DNA of 64,000 nt from NCBI RefSeq assembly GCF_000372725.1, contig NW_005198244.1, forward strand, positions 896,578 through 960,577, in the 5' to 3' direction. Positions 20,990-30,213 of this stretch are shown here, piece by piece. Source of the stretch: Emiliania huxleyi CCMP1516. Lineage: Eukaryota; Haptophyta; Isochrysidales; Noelaerhabdaceae. The translations under genes were made by a program, and so were the position numbers. The stretch's first letter is position 1; every line of letters begins with the position of its first letter. The notes below the pieces were generated by a model, which worked only from the letters and a program-made list of their open reading frames with translations, ran no database searches and had not been told where the DNA came from.

Positions 20990-23900
20990 TCAGCCCTCGC
21001 GCCCCAGTGCTTTCGCGAGGCGCGCCATCCGCTCGTCGTGCGCTCGGAGACGATGGACCGGCGTCCCTCCGCTGTGCCTGATGGCCCTCTGCACGCGGTC
21101 GGGGTCCGCTGTCTTGCTCGCAATGCGCTGCAGCAGCACAGGGTCCGCGTCGATCGCTCCCGAGAGCATGAGCAGGCTGGCGACAACGCGGTCGACCTAA
21201 CAAACTCAAGACAAGTGGGGTCAGTGGCAGCCAGTTGAGCTGTGCGTGCGAGCGCAAGCGTGATGCGCGTGCGTGCGTGCGTGTGTGGGGAGAGGGTTAA
21301 ATGGAGGAGCCGACCTTCTTCTCCTTTTGCTTCATCGCATAGTCGTACGCCCCCTTCGCCATCGCCTTCACGGCCGCCTCCCTGCTCTCGCCCATATCGA
21401 AGTCTTGGGTCGGGTCGAGGCGGAAGTAGCACGGCTCCGGCAGCGAAGGGTGGTTATGGTACTTGAGCTGCTGCTGCACCTCCTTGTGCGTCGCGTACAC
21501 GGATGTCGGCATCGAGATCATCTTCATGGCCCAGTAGAGCACCGACTTGTCGGTGCCCACGCTCTCGTCCTCGCTCTTGGTGTCCTTGCCGCACCCGATC
21601 GAGACGAAGCACCCGATCGGGCGGCCGGGGAAAAGTGCTTGCGCCTCCGCAAGCACGATCTTCGCGGGATTGTTGGCGACGAGCCCGCCGTCGACGAAAG
21701 TGGACTCGTCCGCACGGACGAACGGCGGAAAGTAGGTGGGCGCTGCAGACGACGCCCGGATGATCTCAAAGGCGGTCCAGTCATTTGCGCCCGAGTGCGC
21801 AAACGCGCCGTCACGCGCGTAGTTCGTGTTGACCCACGGCGTGATCTCCCCTCCCCTTTCCATCTTGGAGGCGACTGTGGCGAGGTACGGCGTGACTGGT
21901 TGATGGCGGCCGTCGAGCGCATGGTCGCCGCTATTGCGCCACTTCGCGCGCTCCTCCTCGCTCGCCCACGCGGGCGCGGGCGCGGTGGCGGGCTGGATGG
22001 GTTCCATCCCCTTCCTGCCAATGCTCTCGCACGCCTGATTGCAGCACCAGTGGAGCAGCTCCTCAACGTCCTTCGTGGCGATGCGGGCGCCTGACTGCAG
22101 CAGCCGCCAATTCGATGCGCGCGTGAGGACGCCCTTGCCACGGTTGGCGACGGCGTGGCCGCGCCACGAGAGGAGCTCCATCATCTGCTTCATAATCGAA
22201 GTTGGCTGCTGCAGCGCCAACGCTGTCGTCAGAGCCGAGCCGATCGATGTGCCACCGACGATGTCGAACATCTCGTGCAGCGGCTGGCCGCACGCGCGCT
22301 CGAGCGCCTCCAGCAGCACGACAGCAGCGGTGCCCTTGCTGCCGCCGCCATCGACGCAGAGGATGCGCAGAGGCCGCTGGTGGGACACGGGCGGCGCTGA
22401 CACCCCGCCGATATTCACGCACCCATCCAGGGAGCCGTGCATCGAGCCGTCCATCGAGAGGTTAGCGCTCGAGCCTGCACCTGAGGATCCGGGCGGGGCT
22501 GACGGTGAGAAGGGTGGCGTGGCGAGGAGGCGACATGGGCGGGTGGTGGCGCCTGTGCTCCAAGCCATATTCCGCTCGGAGCCCTGCTTCATCGAATACG
22601 GACTGTACCACGCTTGTGAGTGGACGGAAGACTCCGCCGAGTTGAGCTCAGTGGTCCCGTATCGTGATTCTGTCCTCCAAAGATCGACGCAAATCGGGCC
22701 GCGAGAGAGCCTCCGGTGCTTGGCGACGGCGTAGTCGATCGCGCGGAGGGCGCCGAACGCGAGGTGAAAGGCATGCAACGGCAGCGCGACGAGCAGCGCG
22801 ATGAGGTGCTGTTTCGACTGCCGCGAGGCGAAGCTGTCGTGCGTCGCAAGGGCGACAAGGAGCGCCACAGAGCAGAGGAGCGTCAGCGTGTGCGCGAGGA
22901 CCTGTGGAGACGAGGAGGGGGGATGGGTGGTTCGCGTGCATTTGTGTGCGTGGTGCAGGTGGCGGCGGCAGCGGCGGCAGCGGCAGCGGCAGCGGCGGTA
23001 GCGGTAGAGGCGGCAGAGACGGTTCCGGGGGGCTTGGTAGGGGCGGCGGTGGTGGCGACGGATCAGTAGGTGGTGATGGCGGCAGCGGCGGTGGCGGAGG
23101 CGGCATTGGGGGCGGGGGCAGTGGCGGCGATGGCGGCGGTGGCGGCGGTGGCGATGGCGGCGGTGGCGGCGGTGGCGGCGGTGGCGATGGCGGCGGTGGC
23201 GGCGGTGGCGATGGAGGCTGCGGCGGCGATGGCGGCGGCGGCGGCGGCGGTGGTGGCGGAGGGGGGTTGGCGCGGTGCGATCAGCGAGGCGCGTGGGGCA
23301 AGCTGGGACAGAGGCGGACCGGGGTGACGAACAGCAGCGTCTTGCCGCTAGATGTGGTTCCCGTGATCGGAATCGAGAAATGGTTGACGCGAACGAAGCC
23401 GTTTGTGAAGAATAGGCCGACGAGGCCACCCTTCGTGAGTAGCCTTTCACACACGTAGGGGGAGAGGGCGCTGGTGCATAGCGGGGCGTTGCTGCCCGCG
23501 ATGCCGTTCGCCGACACGAGGTCTTGCGCGCTCGCGCCGAGCACAATGAGGGCGGCTTGGATGCTCCATGCGAGGAGCACGACGCTGAAGCCAGCCCACG
23601 TCATGTTGAAGATGATGACGAGACGGTATGCGGCCAGCTTTGCGTTGCGCAGCCGCAGGAAGATGGAGGAGCGACTGGTATTCTCGAGCGCCGGATCCCA
23701 CTTCGCCTCCTGCACCGGCTGCCGCGCCTTTGGCCTGTTCGAGATGACCAGCGCGTACCTGCAGGACGTTTCAGGGACGTGCACTTGTCGTGCACTTGTC
23801 GTGTGTCGTGGATGTGTCTAACGCGTACCGTCCTCGAGAGCATCCGGCTCGCATCACGCCCGCCCACAAGCAAGTGAGGCCCACGAAGGGGACACGCGAA

Positions 23901-24685
23901 TGGGGGGGAGCAACGCCGGCAAGGGCAGTCGCGTTGTAGTATGCAGCAAAGGTCCCAACCGCGGCGCTCAGAGCCAACTCTGTCTGCGACATCCGAGCGT
24001 TGACGGCGGCCGCCCCACGCTCGCCGACGTACAAAACGGCGAGTGAGCTGAGGGCCAGAGCAAGGCCGTTGGCGCTGAGCACGGCCTGCGCGGCGACCGC
24101 CACCTTGTCGATGAAAGTGTCGGGCGAGTGCACGACGACCGCCACCAGGAACGGCACGCCGAGGAGGAGGAGCGGGTAAATTAGCAGGTGTTGTTTCGAA
24201 GCGGTGAGGGCTGCGCGCGCGAAGCACGCGGCTCGCTCAGCGAAGACGAGCAGATCCTCATCCTCTGCCGATGACTCACGCCCCCTCAAGGCCACCCTCA
24301 TGCCCCTCGGCAGCTGCCACATTCGCGGCTTTGCGTCTGCCGGGGCGGCCGGAAGAGGGGTGCTCGAAACTTTCGAGGCGGGCCCTGCGAGGGACCTCTG
24401 GTCCTTGTGGGCTGGTGGCAAGGACGACGGGCATGGGTGGAAGGACGGTGAGGACTGCGGCGAGGGGCTTCCACCCATGCTGGCCCTAAGCCAGGTCCTT
24501 TGGATCGCCTGCGGCGGTGGCGAAGGTGGGTCCTCCGCATCGCACTCGCGCCGCGAGCTTGTTGGCCGTCCAAGGCTGGCGCCCCAGAGCGACATGAGGG
24601 TGCGGCTCAAGAGCTGCTTCGCGGATGCGAGTAGACCGGGATCGGCCGTCGACTCGGCGGCCGGCTCCTCGTCGCCGCCGCCCAT
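20990..24685 (-). CDS. Patatin-like phospholipase with N-terminal membrane segments
   Basis: Lipid acyl hydrolase with a Ser-Asp dyad. ATG at 24685 (MGGGDEEPAAESTADPGLLA). Exon 1 has a Ser/Pro linker and hydrophobic segments (HLLIYPLLLLGVPFLVAVVV, AVLSANGLALALSSLAVLYV). A 70-nt intron (23759-23828) follows. Exon 2 (23758 to about 23320) has LVIIFNMTWAGFSVVLLAW and further membrane stretches. A low-complexity intron leads to exon 3 at 22901, with two more hydrophobic helices (LTLLCSVALLVALA, LIALLVALPLHAFHLAFG) and then the patatin domain: oxyanion loop LCVDGGGSKGTAAV, nucleophile elbow VGGTSIGSAL, catalytic Asp in FVDGGLVANNPA. The donor at 21315 joins exon 4 at 21196 in phase (KEKK-VDRVVASLLMLSG), ending at the stop at 20990-20992. 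Patatins are usually soluble, so five or six membrane segments would be unusual. Joining exon 2 to exon 3 is an inference. Confidence 0.8.
22950..23275. repeat. GGC/GGT-rich intronic low-complexity tract
   Basis: Degenerate (ggcggt)n/(ggcggc)n with gatggc variants. It lies between two exons of the patatin gene and supplies a long C/T-rich sequence on the minus strand. Confidence 0.85.
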
Positions 24686-24909
24686 CGTGTCCTGCACAGC
24701 AGACAGAATGGGTGCCGTGAGCGGAGTGAGGCAAGGCGCCTGCACTGGCCGGGTGTGCGAACAGCTTTGTGCGCATGTGTGGGGTCTGAAATGAGAGGAA
24801 AGTGACGGGGGACAAAGCTTGGACGTTGAGTCTGCGGAGGGCGGCGCAACGAGGGAGCGGGCTTAAGTTCATGTCGCGGGCGAGTGATGCAGGCGAGCGA
24901 CGGCGCAAT

Positions 24910-25440
24910 AAAGAGAGGCCGCGCGGGCGAGGGCGAGGGCGAGGGCGAGGGCGATGGGGGGCGAGGGCGAGGGCGAGGGGAGGGGAGGGGAGGGGAGGGG
25001 GGGGGCGGGGGCGGGCGGAGGGGCGACGGAACGGCGATGCGAAGTGGCGCGAGGGCGGGCAGGAGGGGCAGCGACGGAGGGGACGGAGCGAACTGGAGGC
25101 GGCAAGGGCGGTGACGATGGTGGCGGCGGCGAGGGCGGCTGCGAGGGTGGCGGCGAGGGTAGTGGCGGCGGCGGTGGAGACGAGGGAGGCGGCGACGAGG
25201 GCAGCGGCGACGGGGGCGGCGCTGCTGGAGGCGAGGGCGAAAGTGGCGGCATGCCGGACGGCGGCGGAGGCGAGGGCGGCGGCAGGGAGGGCGGCGGCGG
25301 CGAGGGTGGCGGCGACGGAGGCGGCAGCGGCGGCGGGTGGGAGGGTGGCGGCGGTGAGGGCGGAGACGAGGGTGGCGGTGGGGAGGGCGGCTGCGACGGG
25401 GGAGGCGGCGAGGGCGAGGGCGTGGGCGAGGGCGGCGTGG
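24910..25440. repeat. GGCGAG-rich low-complexity tract
   Basis: Degenerate ggcgag/ggcggc/gaggg repeats over about 500 bases. Several frames stay open only because of composition. It probably forms intron sequence of a minus-strand gene. Confidence 0.85.
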
Positions 25441-25448
25441 GCGACCAT

Positions 25449-25499
25449 GAAGCAAGTACTTGTCGCGCATCGACTCCGGCATCGACAAGTGCTTGCTTC
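25449..25499. repeat. 17-bp inverted repeat (hairpin)
   Basis: gaagcaagtacttgtcg (25449-25465) against its complement, one mismatch, at 25483-25499, with a 17-base loop. It lies beside the tract above, near the exon that encodes a membrane segment. Confidence 0.85.
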
Positions 25500-25559
25500 G
25501 GAAGGCGGTGGTGACGTGAGCGGCCACGAGAAGCCTTTTGGAGCCGATATGCACTTGCC

Positions 25560-25790
25560 TTGTCCGCGCCCTCGGCGTTCTCGTGGGGGGCGGTCGTACG
25601 TGGCCTTTGCAATCTTGCGGTTCTTGGTCATCCACAAGACGTAGAGCGCGTAGCCGAGGAGGAGGAGGGACTCGTACCAGACGATTTTCTTGTCGATGAC
25701 GAAGACGGCGAGGAGGAGGACGGGGCTCTGCCCCTCCCGTAAAAGCCCGACGGCCCTCTCGAGTAGGATGCCCTCGCCGTGCAGGCAGTG
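25560..25790 (-). CDS. Membrane exon resembling K+-dependent Na+/Ca2+ exchanger (partial)
   Basis: The minus strand reads ILLERAVGLLREG, SPVLLLAVFVIDKKIVWYES, LLLLGYALYVLWMTKNRK. This matches the helix pair after the alpha-1 repeat of NCKX/SLC24 exchangers (..FFxDxxIxWYEALxLLxYxxYVxxMK..), which export Ca2+ against Na+ and K+. I could not find the alpha-repeat signature itself. Weak further pieces upstream on the same strand are LASVLGPISTVGYIAGLAH (about 27180-27250, followed by a gtgagc donor) and NILLLIVMTRAPLPAASG (about 26800-26860). Either this is a reduced exchanger gene ending here, or these are 5' exons of the membrane-patatin gene. The sequence alone does not decide. Confidence 0.4.
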
Positions 25791-28030
25791 GCCCCCGGCC
25801 CAGGTCGCTCCTCGCCGTCCTCGCCAAGCATCGCCGGCCGGCTGCGCGGAGGTGGGGAGGTGAGTGTCTGGTGTCCTGAGATGGATAGGGGCCGCGATGG
25901 GTGGTTGGGCGCTAGGTCCTCCCGGCCGCGGTGGGGCGGTTGCGAGCGGAGCTCTGGTGGCAAGGAGGGGGGGCTGTGCAAGAGGGAGGGCAGGGGACGC
26001 GGGGAGGACTGGCCTGCACGAGCACGTGATGCCGATCGGGCGAGCTTCTGCTGGTCGAGACCATCTGCGTGTGTGGGGGGGGGGGGGGGGATGTGGCGTG
26101 AAGGCAGTGGTCGCCTCGCGCCGCGGGGCTGGAGGGTGCAGCGGACGGTCAGTGAGAGCGCGCCTGCTGGCGCTCCTTCTCGCACTCGCTGAGCTCCGTC
26201 GACTTGGCGGCCATCGCAGCTCCCGGCCCAGCCGGCGCGCCGGCTGCGCAGGTGAACAGGTGGCGCGGTGTCGGAGTGGCGAGACGTAAGGCGCTTAGCG
26301 TCGGAGAGGGGCGCATAGCGGGCGCGTGGGGCTTGGGGGGGGGGGGTGGTTGGAGGAGGGGGAAGGGGGTGCGCCTGCCACTCGCGAAAGAAGCAAGGAA
26401 AGGCCGCGCACGATCTAGACGCGCCGTCGGGGTGAGCCGCTGGCGGGGTTGAGTGAAGCCTCTCCCACTGCGGCGAGAGGCAGCCCCTCCCACTGCGTGA
26501 GGCATGCCGGCGCTGCATGTTCATGTTGCACGCGATTCCGAAGCAGGCTGCGCGCGTTGGGAGGGGAAGGGGGCGGAGGGAGGGTGCATCCCTTTTGCCT
26601 CGTCCGGGGCAAGCGGCACCTATGGGAAGGTTCCGAGAAAGTTCAAGGGCACACGGTGTCGGTGAACACAGAGAGCGTGCGCGAGCTGCGCGCCTGCTCG
26701 AGGCCAGGTCCCTGTCGGCTCGCCCCGAGCTCTCCCCCCCTACGAGCCTCATGATCAGCGCGGGGTTGCCCGAGCATGCAAGGGATGGGATGCCCGAGGC
26801 AGCGGGCAGCGGGGCCCGCGTCATGACGATCAGGAGGAGGATGTTGACGACGGTGAAGAAGGGGATGGTGACGATGTTGACGACGATGTTGACGAGGGTG
26901 TTGACGAGAATATTGACGAGGATGGGGATGAGGATGGTGACGAGGATGAGGGCGAGGATGTTGGTGAAGACGGTGAACGATGCTGGTGATGCGGACGACG
27001 GCGCGAGGACAGTTATCATGCTATCATGCTTGCGGTGATGGTGATGATGGGCAGGGGGCGATGCGCCTCTCCGCTCGCGCACCAAGTAGATCGTTCGTTC
27101 TGATGAGCGAGCGAGCGAGCATATTGGTCCAAGGATGAACCAATATGCGAGTGGCGCAAAGGCGTCGACTCGGCGAGAATATGCTCACCGATGCAGGCTG
27201 TGCGCGAGGCCGGCGATGTAGCCGACGGTAGAGATCGGCCCAAGTACGCTTGCCAAGGTCCCGCCGCGTTGATCGGCATCGCTCCGGGGTGTGTACGATT
27301 CTGGGCTTGTGTCGATTGGCGGTGCTGCGTCTGTTGGGGACTAGCTTGGGATGGCTGGCTGGCGGGCCTCAGGTCGACGGACGGACACCTGCGAGGACAG
27401 GCAGGGTGCGATTCATGGAGCGCCGGATGCCGGCGGCGAGCGCGAGCCGCACCTCGGCGTCACCAGAAGCACGAGCCACGAGATAGGGGGGAACGGGGGA
27501 TACTCGAGTAGATCCAATTGGTTACGATAGTAGTGTGGGGGAACGTATCTAGAGAAAAACGGACGCAGTGAGATTGGGAAAAAGGAACAGGTCCCCGCCC
27601 GTGCGATCTTTGTGCAGGGTTCTTTGTGGGTGTGGTCGGCGACTAGCCGGGGTCGTCCTCCCGATGGATGGGGGAAGACTAGCACTAAGCCATCTTCCAC
27701 ATTGTCCCTTCCTCGGAGAGAGAGAGATTTTTAGCAATACCAAACAACTTTGTGTCTTCCTCGTGCCTCTTGTGAGAAAGAGTTGTGGATAAGAATTTTA
27801 CAACAAAACTCCCTCGCACGACACTACTCGAGTGCGATAAGAATTTTAACAAAATAACTCTCTCTCACAGCAGACAGGCTCGACACAGGCAGGTGCGAAC
27901 TGGCGCGTGCTAGCACTATCACAGGCACACCACCGGAGCCGCCTAAGCGACTCCGTTAAGAACGGCAATGCACTTAGCTCCGTGCACAATGCCGCTCTCC
28001 CCGCACGCTAGCTCGTTCACCGTCTGCCAC
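25791..28030. other. Mostly non-coding or unresolved 5' exons
   Basis: Holds an intron-like gttgacgaggatg repeat at about 26840-26990, a poly-G run near 26075, and a short hairpin (catattggt...accaatatg, about 27119-27149). Possible small minus exons are EVRLALAAGIRRSMNRTLPV (about 27400-27470) and the LASVLGPIS piece. Nothing here can be assigned firmly. Confidence 0.4.
26826..26990. repeat. gttgacgaggatg-type tandem repeat
   Basis: Degenerate 9-15-base units (gatgttgacga, gaggatggtgacga). On the minus strand it translates to Ile/Val/Asn-rich pseudo-hydrophobic sequence. That can mimic membrane helices and should not be read as such without transcript support. Confidence 0.75.
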
Positions 28031-28041
28031 GCCACGGCGGT

Positions 28042-28701
28042 TTGGAGAACGACAGACAAGCGCTGCATCTGCAGCCCGTGCCAGTTCTTGGTGGTCCATG
28101 TGACCTCATCGAGGTGCTGAGCGTGCGAAAGTTTGTTACTCAGCTGGTCCGCCGCCTGCCGAAGAAACGCGGGGCAGACGGGCAGCAGCATCTCCTCTCC
28201 GAGTCTCAGCGTAAGCTCTGCTGCGACGCTAAGCAAGACACGCAAGTGACGATCTCTGAGTTCCAACGCTCCGTCGCGGCTGCCCTCGCCGCCGTCCACC
28301 ACGGCTTCGAGGAGGAGCATCTCGAGCCGCGCACCGGCCACTCGCTCGACCTGGAACTGCCCTCGTCACGCGTCGCGGTCGAGGTGGACGGCCCCTCTCA
28401 CTTCCTGCTGCCCGACGGCCGGGGCGTGCGCAAACCCAATGGGCCGACGCTGCTCAAGCGGCGCCTCCTCGCGGCGGTTGGCTGGAGGGTGATCAGCGTT
28501 CCATTCTACGAGTGGGACGGCTTCGCGAGGGACAGTAAGCGGCAAACCTACCTGGAGAGGGCGGTCGCCCCGCTGTTGGGGTGTGCACACTGTCTGTTAT
28601 TATTGTCGCTTGGGCGGCTCCCGTGGTGTTCTGGTGTACCTGTGCTAGTCGGCCAGTCGGTGCGCGCCAGTCCCGTGCCCGTGAGCCGTGTTCCTGCATG
28701 A
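28042..28701 (+). CDS. RAP-domain protein (C-terminal exon)
   Basis: RAP domains (about 60 residues) occur in organelle RNA-processing proteins of the FASTK, OPR and apicomplexan types and resemble restriction-endonuclease folds. The frame shows FQRSVAAALAAVHHGFEEEH, LEPRTGHSLDLELPSSR, then the RAP core VAVEVDGPSHFLLPDGR, GPTLLKRRLLAAVGWRVISV, PFYEWDG and RQTYLERAV, stopping at 28701. There is no ATG at 28042 (the codon is TTG), so the frame must be entered from an upstream exon or begins upstream; the N-terminal repeats are not visible. The last 40 residues look non-conserved, so splicing before the stop is possible. A mitochondrial or plastid RNA role is inferred from the family. Confidence 0.7.
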   Translation: MENDRQALHLQPVPVLGGPCDLIEVLSVRKFVTQLVRRLPKKRGADGQQHLLSESQRKLCCDAKQDTQVTISEFQRSVAAALAAVHHGFEEEHLEPRTGHSLDLELPSSRVAVEVDGPSHFLLPDGRGVRKPNGPTLLKRRLLAAVGWRVISVPFYEWDGFARDSKRQTYLERAVAPLLGCAHCLLLLSLGRLPWCSGVPVLVGQSVRASPVPVSRVPA

Positions 28702-29355
28702 AATCCTTTCCCCGTGTACCTGTGCGACACCATACCGCACCCCGCGAAAAGTTGGAACCCTGCCTGTGGTCGTTCAAGCCTGTATCCGCGTTGGGTAGTA
28801 CGTAGCAGACTGGGGTAGAGGGTTGCCCACAAAACTTAGACCTGCTATACTTAGACCTGCTCGCAGGCGAGCGCTGAACTTAGCCCCCGGAAGGCGACGG
28901 GGGCTAGGACTTAGTCTTAGACGCTGGTGATCGGAGCTCACGAACTTAGACGACACGTGGCGGCCAGTTCCGGGTCTCTCTGTGCAGCCCCGCACGCCCG
29001 CTCCAGCGTCCAGGCGTCCGGCCCGCGGTCCGTGCTAAAAAGTGTAAACCCTGGATAAAAATTGCACGATCTCATGGGTCAAAACCCTACTAGCGAGAGA
29101 GAGAGAGAGCCATTAAGCTAAAAGTACCGCCACTTGCCCTAGCACTTGCCGTGCACGCCCTCCACTCAGCCCCCGTGCGCAAGTTGCGACGCACGCCACT
29201 TGTAGGTAGATGACAACCCGCGCTGCCGGCGCCGCCCCAGGCGAAGAAAATTTTGAGGCAACCCGAATGATCATGGCATGAAGATTCATGGCCGACTTTT
29301 CGATCGCGCCACTGGTCCCGCCGGCTGCTCCCGCTGAGCGCTGTGCAAACGCCGG

Positions 29356-29453
29356 TAAAGAAAGAAAGAAAGAAAACAGAGAAACCCAAACGAGGGATGG
29401 GGGAGGAGGACAGGGTCCACACCTGCACGAGCAGGATTTTGGAAGGACGATCA
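29356..29453 (+). promoter_or_regulatory. Recurrent upstream block, copy 3 (long form)
   Basis: aaagaaagaaagaaagaaaa cagagaaacccaaacgaggg atgggggaggaggacagggt, then a small hairpin cctgc-acga-gcagg followed by attttgg. It matches the copy at 38074-38170 almost base for base over about 95 bases. It is in the same orientation as the oxidoreductase gene but about 760-860 bases before its ATG. Confidence 0.5.
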
Positions 29454-29750
29454 GGGGCACAGGTGGGGCTCTCCTGCTCCTGACAAGGGACACGACAGGC
29501 TCGCAGCGCGGTGCACGGTGGACTCCCAACTCCACTGGCGGTCTCATCTCAGTCTAGCGACCTGCCTCCAGCTTCTCGCTGGCAGTCTCTCACTACCACA
29601 GGCACACTGACACAGGGGTGGCAGGGGCGGCGGCACGAGTCTCCCACATACTATGCGGGCCTCACTAGAGGTGCGGCCTGCGCGTGTCCTCGCCCTTGGG
29701 AAGGTCTTAGGAGGAAGGGGAAGCGGCTGTTTGTCTGTGCATGCATGCAT

Positions 29751-29751
<1 letters not shown>

Positions 29752-29826
<75 letters not shown>
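29752..29826. repeat. (TG)n microsatellite
   Basis: About 37 uninterrupted TG units, followed by a short GC alternation. Confidence 0.98.
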
Positions 29827-29833
<7 letters not shown>

Positions 29834-30213
29834 CGCGCGGGGGCGTCGAGAGCGCAACCAGTAGGAGGCACGCGCCTGCGCCCGTGCCACCGCGTGCAAT
29901 TTGTCCTATACGAGGAGGAATCCCTGGGACCCTGTCGTGTGGGTGAACTCTGCCCAGCCCGCCTCCGTGTCGCGATGCGCTCGCGCTCGTTCGAAGAAGA
30001 TAATGCTCGGTTGTGCAGGTGAGAACCCTGATCCCTGTCCTTCTCCGTTTGGGGTTCGTTTTACTTATTTTTATTTTTATGGGCGTTTTTCTCTTTGGGA
30101 ACGGGTTTTCTCTTTCTGTGAGCCTGTGTGTGTGCCAGTCCGCGCCAGTCCGCGCCCTTGTCGTGCCAGTGTGCTGTGAGAGAGGCTTGGCCCGCCAGAA
30201 TTCTCTTTCTGGA

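Larger units (their letters stand above)
28702..30213. other. Intergenic region with microsatellite and upstream block
   Basis: Contains repeats of acttagacctgct/aacttag at about 28835-28955, the recurrent upstream block (29356-29453), and a TG microsatellite (29752-29826). No gene supported. The 5' UTR of the downstream oxidoreductase may lie here. Confidence 0.5.

Noticed and set aside
24486-25637. A long Ala/Pro/Ser-rich minus-strand frame
   Set aside because: It runs through the GGCGAG low-complexity tract. Only its first 25 residues belong to a plausible exon.
26800-27000. An Ile/Val/Asn-rich membrane-like segment
   Set aside because: It is produced by a gttgacgaggatg tandem repeat, so I do not count it as a transmembrane domain.
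29741-29946. Cys/Val-rich frames at the TG tract
   Set aside because: Translations of a dinucleotide repeat.
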